Source: Hydrangea macrophylla
Taxonomy: Eukaryota > Streptophyta > Magnoliopsida > Cornales > Hydrangeaceae
NCBI GenBank assembly: GCA_033977485.1
Contig: CM066995.1
Coordinates: 49,351,162-49,415,161, forward strand
Direction: 5' to 3'
DNA: 64,000 nucleotides
Part shown: positions 1-11,812 of the stretch, piece after piece
How the letters are laid out: every line of letters begins with the position of its first letter
How positions within the stretch are numbered: position 1 is the first letter of the stretch
Notes under the pieces: model-generated
Told to the model about the DNA's origin: nothing
The model's database searches: none
The model's input: only the letters and a program-made list of their open reading frames with translations
Program-made: the position numbers and the translations under genes

Positions 1-509
1 GGTGTGTTTGTAATACTTTCAGCCCATCTGTAAACAAAATTGAATAAAAAAAATAAAACGTGCACATCATACAGCACGTGCAACAAGACCAGGCCATGAT
101 CGCAATCATTCATTCATTCACATGGATAAGCAATAGAAGAAGAACAATACTCACAAGATCACAGAAAAAGGTTAAATAAAAAGGACCAAGCCATGGTCAC
201 ACATACGATGAGCAATAGTAAGAAATAGAAAAAGTAAGAAAAAAATAGTAAGCAATAAAATGCAGGTCCAAGTCATGGTCGCAATCACCAAAATGACAGT
301 ATGCAAGAAATAAAATTATGTGGATGTCTATCCCATCCCGGCTATCCAATAGCTGCCATCAAAATTAGTGTATGTATATATACAGTCATCCAAGTATGTG
401 TGACCTCTCCAGAAACACTCCAAAAGTAAAAGAAAATATAAAAGATGTAAGGTCAACCCCGGCCCCAGCCTCGGGTCTGGTGCGTGACACGTTTGAGGGG
501 CTCTTCCTC

Positions 510-3208
510 TTACTCTGCCTCGCTCCCACCAACTCCGCCTCCTCCTCTGACTCCACCTCGGCCGCTACTACTACTGCCACCGCTACCTCCACCTCGTCCG
601 GCACTACTACCTCCAGGATCATCGCTAAAACTAATGCCGAACTGCTGAAGCTCCCCCACCTGCTGGGCCAGCGCCCTGTTCTCCTCCACCTAAAAGGAGA
701 TAGGAGGTAAAACTCGGGAGTTCTTAAGATAAAATGAAATTTTGAAAGTAGAGTAGAGATTTTACTTGAGTCCTCAACTGGGCCGCGGCCGTCGCCCGAG
801 CTCCCTCATGCTGAAACCAAGAGCCGAAAATAAAGATCAATAAATAAGAGGCAGCCAAAATCAATGTGAGAGACGAGAATAAATTCTTACCATCCACTCT
901 CACCCGAGGACCCTTACCACACGCTGTGGGCATACGTCAAGCCCTTCTCCGCGTATGCAGGCGGGACACCATCATACTGAAGAGGAATGGTAGGGTCACC
1001 CCGAGAGAGTCGGGGAATCATCATCGAGAACTGCTCACCAAAGGAGACAGTCAACATGGCCCAATCCCACTCAGGTAAGGCGGGAGGACAAACAGCAACA
1101 AGGACGGGCTACAAACAACAATGATGAAATGTAAATAAAGAATAAAAGAGAACTCAGGAAAGAATAAAGAAATCATATACTCACCCGAGTCACTTCCATC
1201 ACAGGGAAGTTCGGCATCAGCTTAGCAGTGTAGAAAGCTGCATATCCCATGGAGGGGTCCACGAAGTCATGGATGCCCAAGCCAATCAGAGCAGTTGTAA
1301 GCGCACTACCCTAAAGCGTGCCCGTGGCTCTCATAGAATCTGGAGGAGGGTGTGGCACGAAGAATTCGGAAGCCGCTAGAGACTGCCTAGTCACCCCCTC
1401 TCCCAATTACCACGCTCGAGTTTCTAGCCCATCTAGTAACTATCTCATTGGGTCATACCCGCCCGATGCCTGTATCCCCACAGAAGCAGTGGGAAGCACC
1501 CTAAGCCATGGCTGCCAGTGAACGTGCGGTTCTCTCAAGTTTGTCAGGAAATTCCTGAACGCCGTAAAATTGTGAGCCCCGATCTTCCACTCGACCCTAT
1601 CCTTCGCCCATTTCAGTCACTGGGCATGATGAGGGCGTCAGCATTGCGTGTCTCAAGGGATATCATGTGAAGATACTCGTGGGACCGAATCTGCAATATA
1701 AATAAGGAAAAGAAAAAAGGGGGTATGAGTCTCGCAGTTTAAATAATTTCTGAAAGTGATAAACAATGAAATATAATAAAATAAAAAAATAAAAAAAAGA
1801 GAAGAAAATCAAGAAGAGGACGTACCTCCTATGCCCTCCAGAAACCGCCTGTAGAAGCCGGCCGGTCTCGAGAAATATCTCCTATATGCCTGTACAGGAT
1901 GGCTAATCGTGCACCGGCCCAATCATACTGGTAAATCTCTCCCATGACCTCCAAGGACCCCACCAGCGCCATAAAAATATGATCCCCCTTGATGCTCAGT
2001 AGGGAGCATCCAAGCATATACATGAGGAAGCCCTGAGCCATCTGTTCATCCATAAAGCCCTCATAGCCCCTAAAAGTATCCATAAACCACTTGGCCATGA
2101 CCAAGGGCTCCTCGGGGATGACTCCTAGCAAAGGCAGCACCCAGTCCCACTCGGTGACAGTATCTAGGTACCGTAGGCACTTCACCCCGAAGGGGATCCC
2201 TGTGATCATCTAAAAGTCGAGCGGGGTCATGGTCATCTCCCCAAAGTCAAAATGGAACGTGTTGGTAGTGTCCCACCAACACTCTGCTAGTGTATGTATC
2301 TGACGAAGATCGTTCGAGCTCTTTGTTAAGAGCTTGACAAAATCTCCGAAGCCAGCAGCAATAATGAGACCCTTCATGGTCTCGCTCAACTCCTCGTACC
2401 AGGCAAAGCCATGAGCTAGGCTACCGTGTCCTTTCAGCACGTCGGGTTGAAGCTACAAAAGAAAATCGCAAGGTTCAAATGTCAGCAAGTGAATGAAAGA
2501 ATGGAAGGAAATAAAGAAACAAAGAGTGATAAACAAAATAATAATCAAAAAAATAAATAATAATAATAATAAATGAAAGAGCAGTGATAATAAAAAAGGA
2601 ATGAATAAGGAAAGGAGTGAAGATGAAAGCATCTAAGTGCTTGGGAGATTTCACGGGTTAATTTTTTTAGAAGGTTCGAAAGGAGCGTAGTTTCAAAAGA
2701 AATTCACAAGCATAAGGGTCGTTATTCACAAGGAGTGTTTGAAATTTTTTATTAACGCGCATAGCATTTAAAAGGTCCTTGAGAAGAGTTGAGGGGGGAA
2801 AATAATGAAATTGATACAGGTGAAAGATTCAAAAAACATTCACAGGCATAGCATTCATTTTCATGTGAAGTTTTGTCCCTACATTCATAAAGTTCATAGG
2901 ATATAAGATAAAGAAAATAAAAACTTTGAATGAGCATTAAATAAAGCATTGGAAGCACTCGATAGCACTACAAGCACAGCATTTGCATACACAAAGAGGT
3001 ATTTTGAAGTTGTGTTGATCACGCATTGCATTCATAAAGTTTATAATGAAGAGGAATCGCAAAAGCGAACTGGAGGGGGCATGTATACCTGTCGCTGGAA
3101 TTCCCGTACAGATAGATGATCGCCCGGGTCCTGAAGCAAGAAAGTAGGATCAGAGTGGGGAGTGGCCGTGTACTTGGCCTTCTTCCTACTCCTCGAGCCA
3201 CTAGCCAT
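510..3208 (-). pseudogene. Antisense plant mobile domain (PMD) gene carried by element I, six coding exons, decayed
   Basis: The product is a PMD (aminotransferase-like) protein. This domain occurs in plant nuclear proteins such as MAIN/MAIL and in genes captured by transposons; its biochemical role here is unknown. Proposed exons on the - strand are 3208-3089 (start MASGSRSRKK, basic), 2452-1826, 1690-1185, 1108-891, 810-766 and 689-510. The PMD core is in exon 2 (AECWWDTTNTFHFDFGEMTM, then a G-I-P segment). Exons 5-6 give an Ala/Gln/Leu-rich, probably coiled-coil stretch and a Gly/Ser-rich tail ending at 510. Donors such as GTATAC, GTACGT and GTGAGT and acceptors ending in TTGTAG or TTGCAG fit GT-AG splicing. 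Frame stops occur at about 2210 and 1829 and several times in exons 3-4, mostly TAG/TAA where Gln or Trp is expected. Exon 3 also has a frameshift near 1620, and the exon 4-5 phase does not join cleanly. It lies antisense between pol and the 3' LTR, a position where extra antisense ORFs are known in Tat elements. Confidence 0.72.
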
Positions 3209-3605
3209 AACCTGGCGAGGAAAAGACAATAAACTGAGGGTTCAACTTTGGAGTTAATCAAGAAAACAACTAAAATAAAGGGAATAACGGAGTTCTGATC
3301 AAGAAGAAACTTACTTATGGATCCTTCAGATCAATGCAAGGGGAGGAGAGAAAAATCTCTAGAGAGAGCTTCTATTTCGAGAGATTGAGAAGTGAATGAA
3401 ATGAAATGGAAAACTCAATTATAAGCATTCTGCCGCACCTAACGGCACTTGGGAAAATGTGCGCGACAGTTGATGAAGTACGGCACAGCACTTGCTGAGT
3501 GTCGTTCTGGCATTTCGTGAGTGACGTGCGGTAATTATGGACTACCGCAAACTTCAACGTGTGCCGCGGTTGAGGCGGTTTAAGCGCCGCTGATTTTCCC
3601 CCCAA
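3209..3605 (-). promoter_or_regulatory. Promoter, 5' UTR and 5' UTR intron of the antisense PMD gene
   Basis: Reading the - strand, a GC-rich cluster of GGCACT / AGTGCCG-type half-sites (about 3600-3425) is followed by a TATA-like CTTATAATTG near 3420. Next comes a pyrimidine-rich presumptive 5' UTR, then a consensus donor GTAAGT at 3314-3309 and an acceptor (CGCCAG) at 3214-3212. This implies a 103-bp intron just upstream of the ATG at 3208-3206. The half-sites resemble those clustered upstream of the TATA box in the LTRs of this lineage (4919-5173). Promoter function is inferred from layout only. Confidence 0.5.
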
Positions 3606-3700
3606 AATTCAAAATAAACCCCAAAATTTGAATTCAAATCCCCTGATTTTGCCCACTTTTGATACTTTTGTCCCCAAATAATATCTTTTGGAGTCTTTCA

Positions 3701-3960
3701 GTCACTAATTTTGAATTTAAAATGAATTTGGGTCCAATTGACCCCTGGTTTTGAAAATTAAAATGAATTTGGGTCTGACTGACCCCTGATTTTGAAAATT
3801 AAAATGGATTTGGGTCTGATTGACCCCTAATTTTAAAAATTGAAATCGATTTGGGTCTAATTGACCCTTGATTTTGAAAATTGAAATGGATTTGGGTCTG
3901 ATTGACCACTGATTTTGAAAATTAAAATGGATTTGGGTCTGATTGACCCCTAATTTTGAA
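3701..3960. repeat. Tandem repeat, units of about 45 bp, 3' region of element I
   Basis: About five to six degenerate copies of a unit containing GGGTCTGATTGACCCCTGA and TTTTGAAAATTAAAATGGA. The core GGGTC(N)GACCC is itself an inverted repeat. Tandem arrays between pol and the 3' LTR are typical of Tat/Ogre elements and have been proposed as seeds of satellite DNA. Confidence 0.85.
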
Positions 3961-4185
3961 ATTTTTGAGCAAACATATCCGATGGGGTCGAAGAGCTATG
4001 GATTTTCAGAGCAAACATATCCGACGGGGTCGAAGGGCTGCGGATTTTCAAAGTAAATATATCCGATGGGGCAGAAGGACTATGAATTTTCAGAGCAAAC
4101 ATATCCAATGGGGCCGAAGGGCTGTGAATTTTCAGAGCAAACATATCCGACGGGGCCAAAGGGCTGTGGATTTTTAGAGTAAACA
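3956..4185. repeat. Tandem repeat, 42-bp units
   Basis: About five copies of a 42-bp unit with cores such as CAGAGCAAACATATCC and GATGGGGCCGAAGGGCT. Because 42 is divisible by three, the array reads as 14-residue repeats in an open frame on each strand, which explains the short ORFs there. I see no independent evidence that these are translated. Confidence 0.85.
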
Positions 4186-4742
4186 CGCATTGACACCAGG
4201 GTCTAAGTCGCAAAGTGTAACCCAGCCAATTGCGTTCATTTAACTGGTCAGGATAATCATAGATCTTGAAAAGAATCAACTCGATAATCACAAACTCTGA
4301 ACTTTGAAGATAACTCATCTCTAAGTCGGAGTGACTGAGAGCAATAAAGAGCATGAGGTTTGGATTGCATCTGGATACGTCACGATAGCACGATTTTCGG
4401 ATCACAGCATTTGTAGAGCATAAAATTGCATTGACAACCATCATTGCATGGGCACATGCATCACGACAGGATAGGTGCATTCATCCGTATGATCAATTAT
4501 GCTTGTGTGTGTTTTTCCCTAGCCAGAACTACATCTTGGTCTGATTCCCAAAAGGATATGTAGGGAGCTCACCATCGAGCGTGACTGATTTGAACCTTGC
4601 TGCGCGCTTGTTTTCTTTTTTTGCAACACATTTTGTTTTTTACCTAAATCTGATAGTTTGGTCAAAGGATTGTCTTCACACTGGCTTCGACATTCACTTG
4701 TAAGAAGCATTGCCCCACAAGCTCTGTCGAAGAGGGGAAAAC
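4186..4742 (+). other. Non-coding 3' end of element I with polypurine tract
   Basis: No coding potential. At about 4517-4575 lies a stretch beginning CCAGAACTACATCTTGGTCT, of the kind found upstream of the 3' LTR in Tat/Ogre elements. A purine run, GAAGAGGGGAAAAC (4729-4742), abuts the LTR and is the likely primer for plus-strand synthesis. Confidence 0.75.
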
Positions 4743-4918
4743 TGTAGACACCCCAATTTCGACTAAACGTCAGGTTAAGGGGAGTATTACCTCTAAGATC
4801 CGATGATGACAATGGCTAACTAATCAAGGGTTTCCCAAGATGATTCAAGCTCTTCCAAAAGCCCTTTCAATTCAAAACCAAAAGGAAAAAAGAGAGAAAA
4901 AGAAAAACAGAAAAGAAC

Positions 4919-5289
4919 GGCACATGGTAAGATATGCGGCAGTCACGGGTTGTCGTTCGGCACTCACTCAAGTGCCGTGACGGCACTCCATGAATGCCGT
5001 AAATTTTACCAAATCCAGCGAAAAAATGGATTTCTAAAAAAAAATAGCAGTCTGTGGAGTTGTCCGTGGCATTCCATGAATGCCGTTGCGATATTCACTG
5101 AATGTCGTTTCGGCAATCAGTGACTGTCGCATCGACAATCATTGACTGCCGCTTCCATCTCCAGTAAGTGCTGCATTTTTGGGCAGACAATTGTGAAATA
5201 GCACATTTTGTACCATCAAAAGGACATACGATATCAGTATTTTTATCCCTAAAATGACTGAAATACCCTTTTAAAATTGCCTATAAAAA
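4919..5289 (+). promoter_or_regulatory. LTR promoter region: palindromic GGCACT array and TATA box
   Basis: At 4919-5173 there are at least six imperfect palindromes of about 19-20 bp with consensus CGGCANTCANTGANTGCCG; one is CGGCACTCACTCAAGTGCCG. A TATA box (TATAAAAAG, 5282-5290) follows about 110 bp downstream. The same order recurs in the LTRs of L and K. Confidence 0.65.
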
Positions 5290-6749
5290 GAGGGTGAATA
5301 TTCCATTACAAGGGATGAGAACTTTCCTTTGAATCTTCTAACTTTATCTTGGTTCCTTCCTCTTAAATCTCTAAAACGTTTCCTAAACATATTTGAGAGT
5401 TGCTTCTGTAATTTGAAAAAAAGGAAATTTGTGTGTGAGTTAGAATTGAAAAGCTTGATCAACTTGTAGAATTCCTCCAAATTACAAAGTTGAGGGTATT
5501 TAGAGGTAGACTCTAGACTAAATCATCCTTTGAATACATGTTAACTTAGTTTATGTTTTAATGTTGAGTCTTTATTTTTGGTTGTGTTCATCTCTTGGGA
5601 TTTGTGAGACTTTCAATGTCTCATTCAAATCCTTCGATTTGAAATCTCTTGGTCTTCTTATAAGTTTATAGTTTATAAGGAGATTAAGAGTGATAATGAG
5701 CATTTTGGTTGACAAGTTCAAACCCACCTCCATGGTGTGATTTTGTCATTCTAGGGCTTCATGAAGTTTCTTCGTACTTCATTGGAGTCCATCAATTATG
5801 AGAGTCATGAGTTTCCCATGACCATCAAATGGTAGGAGGATTAGCTTAACTAAGGCCAAGTTTAATGGCTTTGTAGTTGAAATTAGTAAATGAAAGATAA
5901 TCTTGACAATGAAAGTAGTGGTTCCATAAACTGTTTTTAATCAAGGATTTTTAATTAAACATTAGACCGTTGGAATTGAATGAAACCAACTGGAAAGTGT
6001 TTATAACTCAAAGTTCTACCACTACAATTTTTGTTTTGGTGAGATTTCACGTTTCAAGTGGTTTGGTCATGAGTTTTAGGAAACAACAACAATCTGTCCA
6101 GAGTTTCAGAACAGCAACACCTTTTTGAAATGAGCAAATCAGAACCTTAATCAAACTTTTTTTACCCCAAATATTTTTTTATATGAAGTTTGATGTGTTA
6201 ATAAGGTCTCCTAAAAATATCTAAGTGTTTCTGATCTTTTTACTATTTTTAGAAAATCATACAAAAACTCTGGACATAGAGTTATGAAGTCCTAAGTGAT
6301 GTCTAGTGTTTATTTAATACCCAGAGATCTAACAGTTGAAACCTTGATTTTCTTTTTGAATTAAAAACTAGACTCACAGAGGCATCTAGTGTCGAAAAAT
6401 CATCAAGATCAAACCATAGAAACCATGCCTTTTGTTTCTTTGAAGTTCTGATCTGCTCTCAGCAATTTTCAAAATCCTATCACAATTTTGGCCAATCTTG
6501 TGAATAATGGCTCAAATGATATTTTCATGAGTTAGGGTTCAAACCATGCTTCGATAATGATTAGTTAATGCTTGAATTCAAAGTTTAGATGATCTAAATC
6601 AATGAGTATTTCATAATTTAATCTTGTTCATGTATATATTCATCCATGTGGCTCGATGCTTGTAATTAGGATTCGTTGCTTTAGATTTAACTATATTTGA
6701 TAGATTTAAGCTAGAGGCCTAGGATTGTCATCTAACTTTATATCTTGTA

Positions 6750-8093
6750 TATTATGTGGACTGACCTTTGTTTTGTAGCGCCGATGAGATATGATCTCTC
6801 GACTCTCCCTTAGTTTAATTATTCCTTAATTTCATTGATTTTTCAACTTCATGTGTGACACATTAGAATTAAAACTTGCCTTATGTGTATATGTGATTAG
6901 AGACCCTTTTTATTAAGATTTCAACTTTTGTATGCATTGCACGTTTAAATATTCGCGGTTGGACCCCGGGTAAGTTCTCTAGTTCTCTATTTTGCATATC
7001 ATATTGCTTGCTAAATGAACTACTTGGTTTTGAATGATATTTTGTCTTTAGCAATTTTACACCATTTTGACATGCTTGTGTAATGTATTTTTATATCTAT
7101 GTATTAGTTGAGGGCATGCTTAGATTAATAGTTTGATTAAAAGGATGTTGAGTAGAGGCCTATCGCGAGATAGGATGAGAGAGGGTGTTTTAGTACGTCG
7201 GACTCCTTCCTCTCTCATTCCATAATCCCCGGACCTAGTTAATCTCTGGTTTCAAAAAAGACAGGTTTCCTTTAAAAATGGTTTCTTAATTTTCCTTTTA
7301 AAAATTAAGTGGCTACTCATTGTTTTTGAATTTGAATTTGAAAAAGGTTTTAAACAAAAGCTGTGGGTATGGAAAAATTGCAATATCCACACCTAGCTAC
7401 TGCAAAAACTCCTTAACCAAATAACTTCATGAACAGATACGAAGCACACCACATATTATGTGGACTAACCTTTGTTTTGTAGCGCCGATGAGGTATGATC
7501 TCTCGACTCTCCCTTAGTTTAATTATTCCTTAATTTCATTGATTTTTCGACCTCATGTGCGACACATTAGAATTAAAACTTGCCTTATGTGTATATGTGA
7601 TTAGAGACATTTTTATTAGGATTTCAACTTTTGTATGCATTGCACGTTTAAATATTCGCGGCTGGACCCCGGGTAAGATCTCTAGTTATCTTTTTTGCAT
7701 ATCATATTGCTTGCTAAATGAACTACTTGGTTTTGAATGATATTTTGTCTTTAGCAATTTTACATCATTTCGGCATGTTTGTGTAATGTATATATATATA
7801 TGTATGTATTAGTTGAGGGCACATTTAGATTAATAATTTGATTAAAAGGGTGTTGAGTAGAGGCCTATCGTGAGATAGGGTGAGAGAGGGTGTTTTAGTC
7901 CACTGGGCTCCTTCCTCTCTCATTCCAGAATTCCCGGACCTAGTCAATCTCTGGTTTCTAAAAAGATCAATTTGCTTTAAAAATGGTTTCTTAATTTTCC
8001 TTTTAAAAATTAAGTGGAGACTCGTTTTTGAATTTGGATTTGGAAAAGATTTTGAAAAAAAACTGTGGGTAAGAGAAAATTGCGATATCCACA
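6750..8093. repeat. Direct duplication of the LTR 3' end with 62-bp filler
   Basis: Positions 6750-7391 and 7454-8093 are close direct copies, both starting ATTATGTGGACT and ending ATCCACA; they differ mainly by transitions. The intervening 7392-7453 resembles neither copy. LTR2 (L) and LTR3 (K) lack this second copy. Confidence 0.85.
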
Positions 8094-8480
8094 CATTGCT
8101 TCTTGCAAGGCCCTCCAAAACTTTGACGTAAAACTACTATCTCTATCCAAAACAATAGAAATTGGAATACCATGTAGTCTTACAATCTCGCGGATCACAA
8201 CTTAGCTAACGTCGTCGGCTTAGTTGTTCAAAGTGGTAGGAAGTGCGACGACTTTGTCAAACGGTCAACAATCACCCAATTAATAGTATTCGATTTCTTT
8301 GACCTCGGAAACCCACTAACAAAGTCCATTGTAATGTGTTCCCATTTCCATTCGACTATTGGTAACAATTGTAACAATCCCGAAGGTACTTGGCATTCGG
8401 CCTTCACTTGTTAATAACTCGTATAATGTGAAACGTAGCACGCTATCTCTCTCTTCATTCCCGGCCATCAATAAACATGT
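8094..8480 (-). pseudogene. Integrase core, partial (element F)
   Basis: The DDE integrase joins cDNA to the host chromosome. On the - strand the motif EHITMDFVSGFPRS (first catalytic Asp) appears around 8310-8350. Near 8190-8100 [16 protein letters not shown], with the second Asp, is followed by [14 protein letters not shown]. The frame ends abruptly at 8094, where the LTR of element I begins, so the catalytic Glu and the C-terminus are missing. Frame breaks separate the two halves. Confidence 0.8.
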
Positions 8481-8559
8481 CTCAAGTCTCTATTCATCTT
8501 GGTGCTTCCCGGATGGACTATATATTTCATAGTATGTGCTTTTTCTAGGATATTAAGTT

Positions 8560-9990
8560 TCAACTCTTTTTTGTTAGGTACACAAAAATTCTATCCCTCA
8601 ATCTCAAAACAATGCTCTCAAAAGTAAATACCGGTTGTTTATCCATCGGAATCTCATCACAAATCTTCTTCAAAGCTACATCTTGAAGATGTTTCTCCGT
8701 GATCTCGTGAAACAATAGTGGATGTGCCACAATCGTCGACATTAAACCACTTTCAATCCTCGGAATCACCTCAAGTTCCAAATTCTCCATATCTCGTACC
8801 AATTCTCTCTAGGAAGTCAAATCTGCTGTTGTAATGGTTAATGCTTTACAACTCAGAGCATCGACAACTACATTCACCTTGCTCAAATGATACTGAATTG
8901 ACAAACCATAGTCTTTCATCAACTCTAACCATCTCCTTTGCCTCATGTCCCAGTCTCATTGTGTAAACAAGTACTTCAAACTCTTATGATCCATATATAT
9001 TTCACATTTCTCCCCGTATAGGTAATGACACCAAATCTTCACTGCAAAAATTACGGAGACTAATTCTAGATCATGAGTCGGATAATTCTTCTTGTGCGGT
9101 CAAAGTTGTCTCAATGCATAGGCAATGACCTTATCACTTTGCATAAGAACGCAACCTAACCCTCTGTACGACGCATCACTGTAAATGACAAACCCTTCAG
9201 TCCCTTCAGAACGGCTAACATTGGTGCCTTCACTAATCGACCCTTCAACTCTTGAAAACTTTTCTCATATTCTGGACTTCATACAAAAGCAACATCTTTC
9301 CTCATCAACTGCATCATCGACATTGCAATTCATGAAAAGTCTTTTACAAATCTCCGATAGTAACCAGCTAATCCTAGGAAACTTTGGATTTCTGTCACAT
9401 TTTTTGGTCTTAACCAATTGGTAACTGCCACTATCTTTTGAGAATCCACTAAAATTCCTCTCGTCGACACTATATGTCCAATAAAAGCAATATCTGTTCA
9501 CCGAAACTCACACTTCTTCAATTTGTCGAACAATCTCTTCTCACGCAATCGTTGTAAAGCTAAACGCAAATGGTGTTCATAATCTTCAACACTCTTGGAA
9601 TAGATTAGGATGTTATCTATAAATATAATAACAAATTCATCTAAGTAGTCCTTAAAAACACAATTCATCAAGTCCATAAAAGCAGCTGGTGCGTTAGTCA
9701 CTCCAAACGGCATAACCAGAAATTTAAAATGACCATATCTAGTTTTGAAAGTTATCTTATCAATGTCTTCTTCTTTGACTTTCAACTGGTGGTAACTGGA
9801 TCTCAAGTCAATCTTCAAAAATACCTGAGCTCCTTGCAATTGATCAAACAAGTCATCTATTAGTGGCAACGGATACTTGTTCTTGATGGTTAACTTATTT
9901 AACTCTCGATAGTCGATGCACATACGCATTGTCCCATCTTTCTTCTTCACAAACAAGACTGGAGCTTCCTATGGTGAAACACTCAGTCTG
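8560..9990 (-). pseudogene. Reverse transcriptase and RNase H (element F)
   Basis: The best-preserved part (9956-9498) contains [20 protein letters not shown], the [11 protein letters not shown] segment and the active site as FIDNIL. The expected second catalytic Asp is therefore Asn, a change that should abolish polymerase activity. RNase H follows on the - strand with the YSDAS motif and the HDLELV segment near 9180-9060. The HHCC-side linker continues to about 8560. In-frame stops near 9970, 9494 and 9280 fall where Trp is usual (TGG to TAG or TGA). The copy is non-functional. Confidence 0.85.
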
Positions 9991-10383
9991 ATAAAACCCT
10001 TCTCAAGTAGCTCTTGTAACTGAACCTTTAATTCCTTCAATTTTACCGGTGCCATTTGGTACAGTGCTTTGGATACTAGTTGTGACTCTGGTACTACTTC
10101 TATCGTGAACTCAAGCTCTCTGTCAATTAATACATCGGGTAACTCATCGAGAGATACATTTGGAAATTCTCAAACTACTAGAAAATCTTTTACTAGTGGT
10201 CCAAGAACTCGTGTGTCAACAATCGAACATAAGAAACCTGAACAACCTCTCTTCAACATCTTTCTTGCTTAAATCGTTAATATCAAGTACAATAGTACGG
10301 TCACACCCTTACCCTGCAAAAGTAAACTCCTCTTGACCTGACGGATAGAAACTAACTCGTTTCTGCTCATAATCGATCTTAGC

Positions 10384-10629
10384 TTAATTAACCGATAACC
10401 AATCCATGCCCAAGATAATATCAAAGTAATTCACTACCAATAGAATCAAATCAACGCTCAAAATCTTATCGCCTATCTTGATCTCACACGACTTGAATAC
10501 CGAAGAAGTTACTAACGGTTCACTACTAGGAAATGATACACACAAATCATATCCTAGTAGTTTAGACTTAATAATTAAATGCTTAACAAAGTCACGTGAT
10601 ACAAATGAATGCATTGAACCAGAATCCAT
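10384..10629 (-). pseudogene. Retroviral-type aspartic protease (element F)
   Basis: The protease cleaves the gag-pol polyprotein. The open segment begins MDSGSMHSFVSRDF, with D-S-G as the catalytic triad, and ends FDIILGMDWLSVN, the conserved hydrophobic-Gly flap-side motif of Ty3 proteases. It lies directly between the zinc-knuckle gag and the RT in the expected order. Stop codons separate it from its neighbours in the frame. Confidence 0.8.
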
Positions 10630-10640
10630 AAGTATGCGTG

Positions 10641-11812
10641 CTAGATACGAACAAATAGGAAGAAAGCCTGATACAACTGTATCATTTGTATTCCCCGTCC
10701 TGAGCTACAAGTATCATCCTTGTTGTTGTTGACTCCCTTTCCTTTATCCACTTGTTGTCTTGCCTTTGATCTACTCGGCATACTCGATGCCTCGATACTT
10801 ATTCCCGGTTGTCTCTTACTCGGGCAATTCTTCGCTATATGTCCCGATTGGACACACTCAAAACATTTTGCCCTCATCTCCAGGTTGTAGCTCTTTGTGT
10901 TCAAAGTTGTGTTTGGTGTAGTTGTATTTGCATTACAGAGGTAGCAGGTGCTCAATTGGTAGCAAGTCCCTCTGTGTCATAGGTTACATGTTGGGCATCA
11001 CGGTCTCGAGTCTCCTACGAATGTACTCCCTCCTTGGTTACTCATATACGATCTCAAACTTTGTGTGAATGGTTTCTTTGCATTCCCTTGGCTCTTGCCC
11101 CTATTGTCATTTTCTCTCTTTCCTTGTTGTCCAAAAGCGATCGACACTTTTCTCAGCATACGGGCAACTTCCTCAACTAAAGAACAGTCGACTGTTGCAA
11201 CATGTCCATACGGCCACAGATATTCTCCCTAAGCCCTTCCTCAAACTTACGAGCCTTATCCCCATCAGTCAGAATGGTAGTTTTCCCAAAGTGCAACAAG
11301 GCATTGTACCAGGATACATACTCGCTCACAATCATGTCTCCCTGGACCAAACTTGCAAACTCTTGGCATTTTTTAGTATATCCAGATTATGGAAAGAACC
11401 GTTGATTGAATTCCTTCTTAAATGCTTCCCATATAGTCGGCTTTCCTTGTTCAAGCACGTTGTTCCACCAATCCAATGCTTCACCCATCAACGTGTCAGA
11501 CGTGCACAAAATTTTCTCCTTGTCAGTACATATTACAGTACGGAAATGTCTTTCTATGTCCATCATCCAATGATCGGCCAAGTCTATGTCAACTTGTCCA
11601 TGATACAAAGTCGGTTTCTGTTTATGGAATTGTTCGATGATGGTGTATTGAGGTCGTGGTACTGGTGGTTCATTAATATATCGGACTTCAACCGGTGGAG
11701 CCTGAACATTCATCTAATCTCATTCACTTACAGCTTGAATAAAATTTTCTACCATGTTTACTATTCGATCCATTCACGAATGCAGTAACAAATCTCTTAC
11801 CGGCCCAGTCAT
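10641..11812 (-). pseudogene. Gag with zinc knuckle (element F)
   Basis: Gag is the capsid/nucleocapsid precursor. A probable start ATG is at 11812. The retrotransposon gag core (11713-11387) includes WMMDIERHFRTVICTDKEKI and ALDWWNNV. A CCHC zinc knuckle, CFECVQSGHIAKNC, is encoded near 10870. In-frame stops occur close to the start (about 11776, 11719 and 11713) and in the linker, so the gene is broken. Confidence 0.8.

Larger units (their letters stand above)
1..8093 (+). mobile_element. Tat/Ogre-type Ty3 retrotransposon, 3' portion (element I)
   Basis: This is the downstream end of a large + strand Tat/Ogre-lineage element; its gag-pol lies before the window. Visible in order are an antisense intron-containing gene (510-3208), two tandem-repeat blocks (3701-4185), a conserved 3' leader-like stretch, a polypurine tract at 4729-4742 and an LTR starting TGTAGACACC at 4743. 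The LTR start matches those of L (50963) and K (53992). Downstream, the sequence passes without a gap into the integrase frame of element F at 8094, so I was inserted into F. The target duplication should begin CATTG at 8094, but the left copy is outside the window. Confidence 0.85.
4743..8093 (+). repeat. 3' LTR of element I, with an extra partial 3' copy
   Basis: It starts TGTAGACACC and reaches a first end at ATCCACA (7391), giving 2649 bp, close to the 2645-bp LTR at 50963-53607. A 62-bp unrelated stretch (7392-7453) and a second copy of the last 640 bp (7454-8093) follow, ending in the same ATCCACA. The right boundary is exact because the integrase frame of element F resumes at 8094. Confidence 0.85.

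Noticed and set aside
3956..4480. Repeat proteins on both strands (14-residue units).
   Set aside because: An artefact of a 42-bp tandem array without stops; no start or promoter context.
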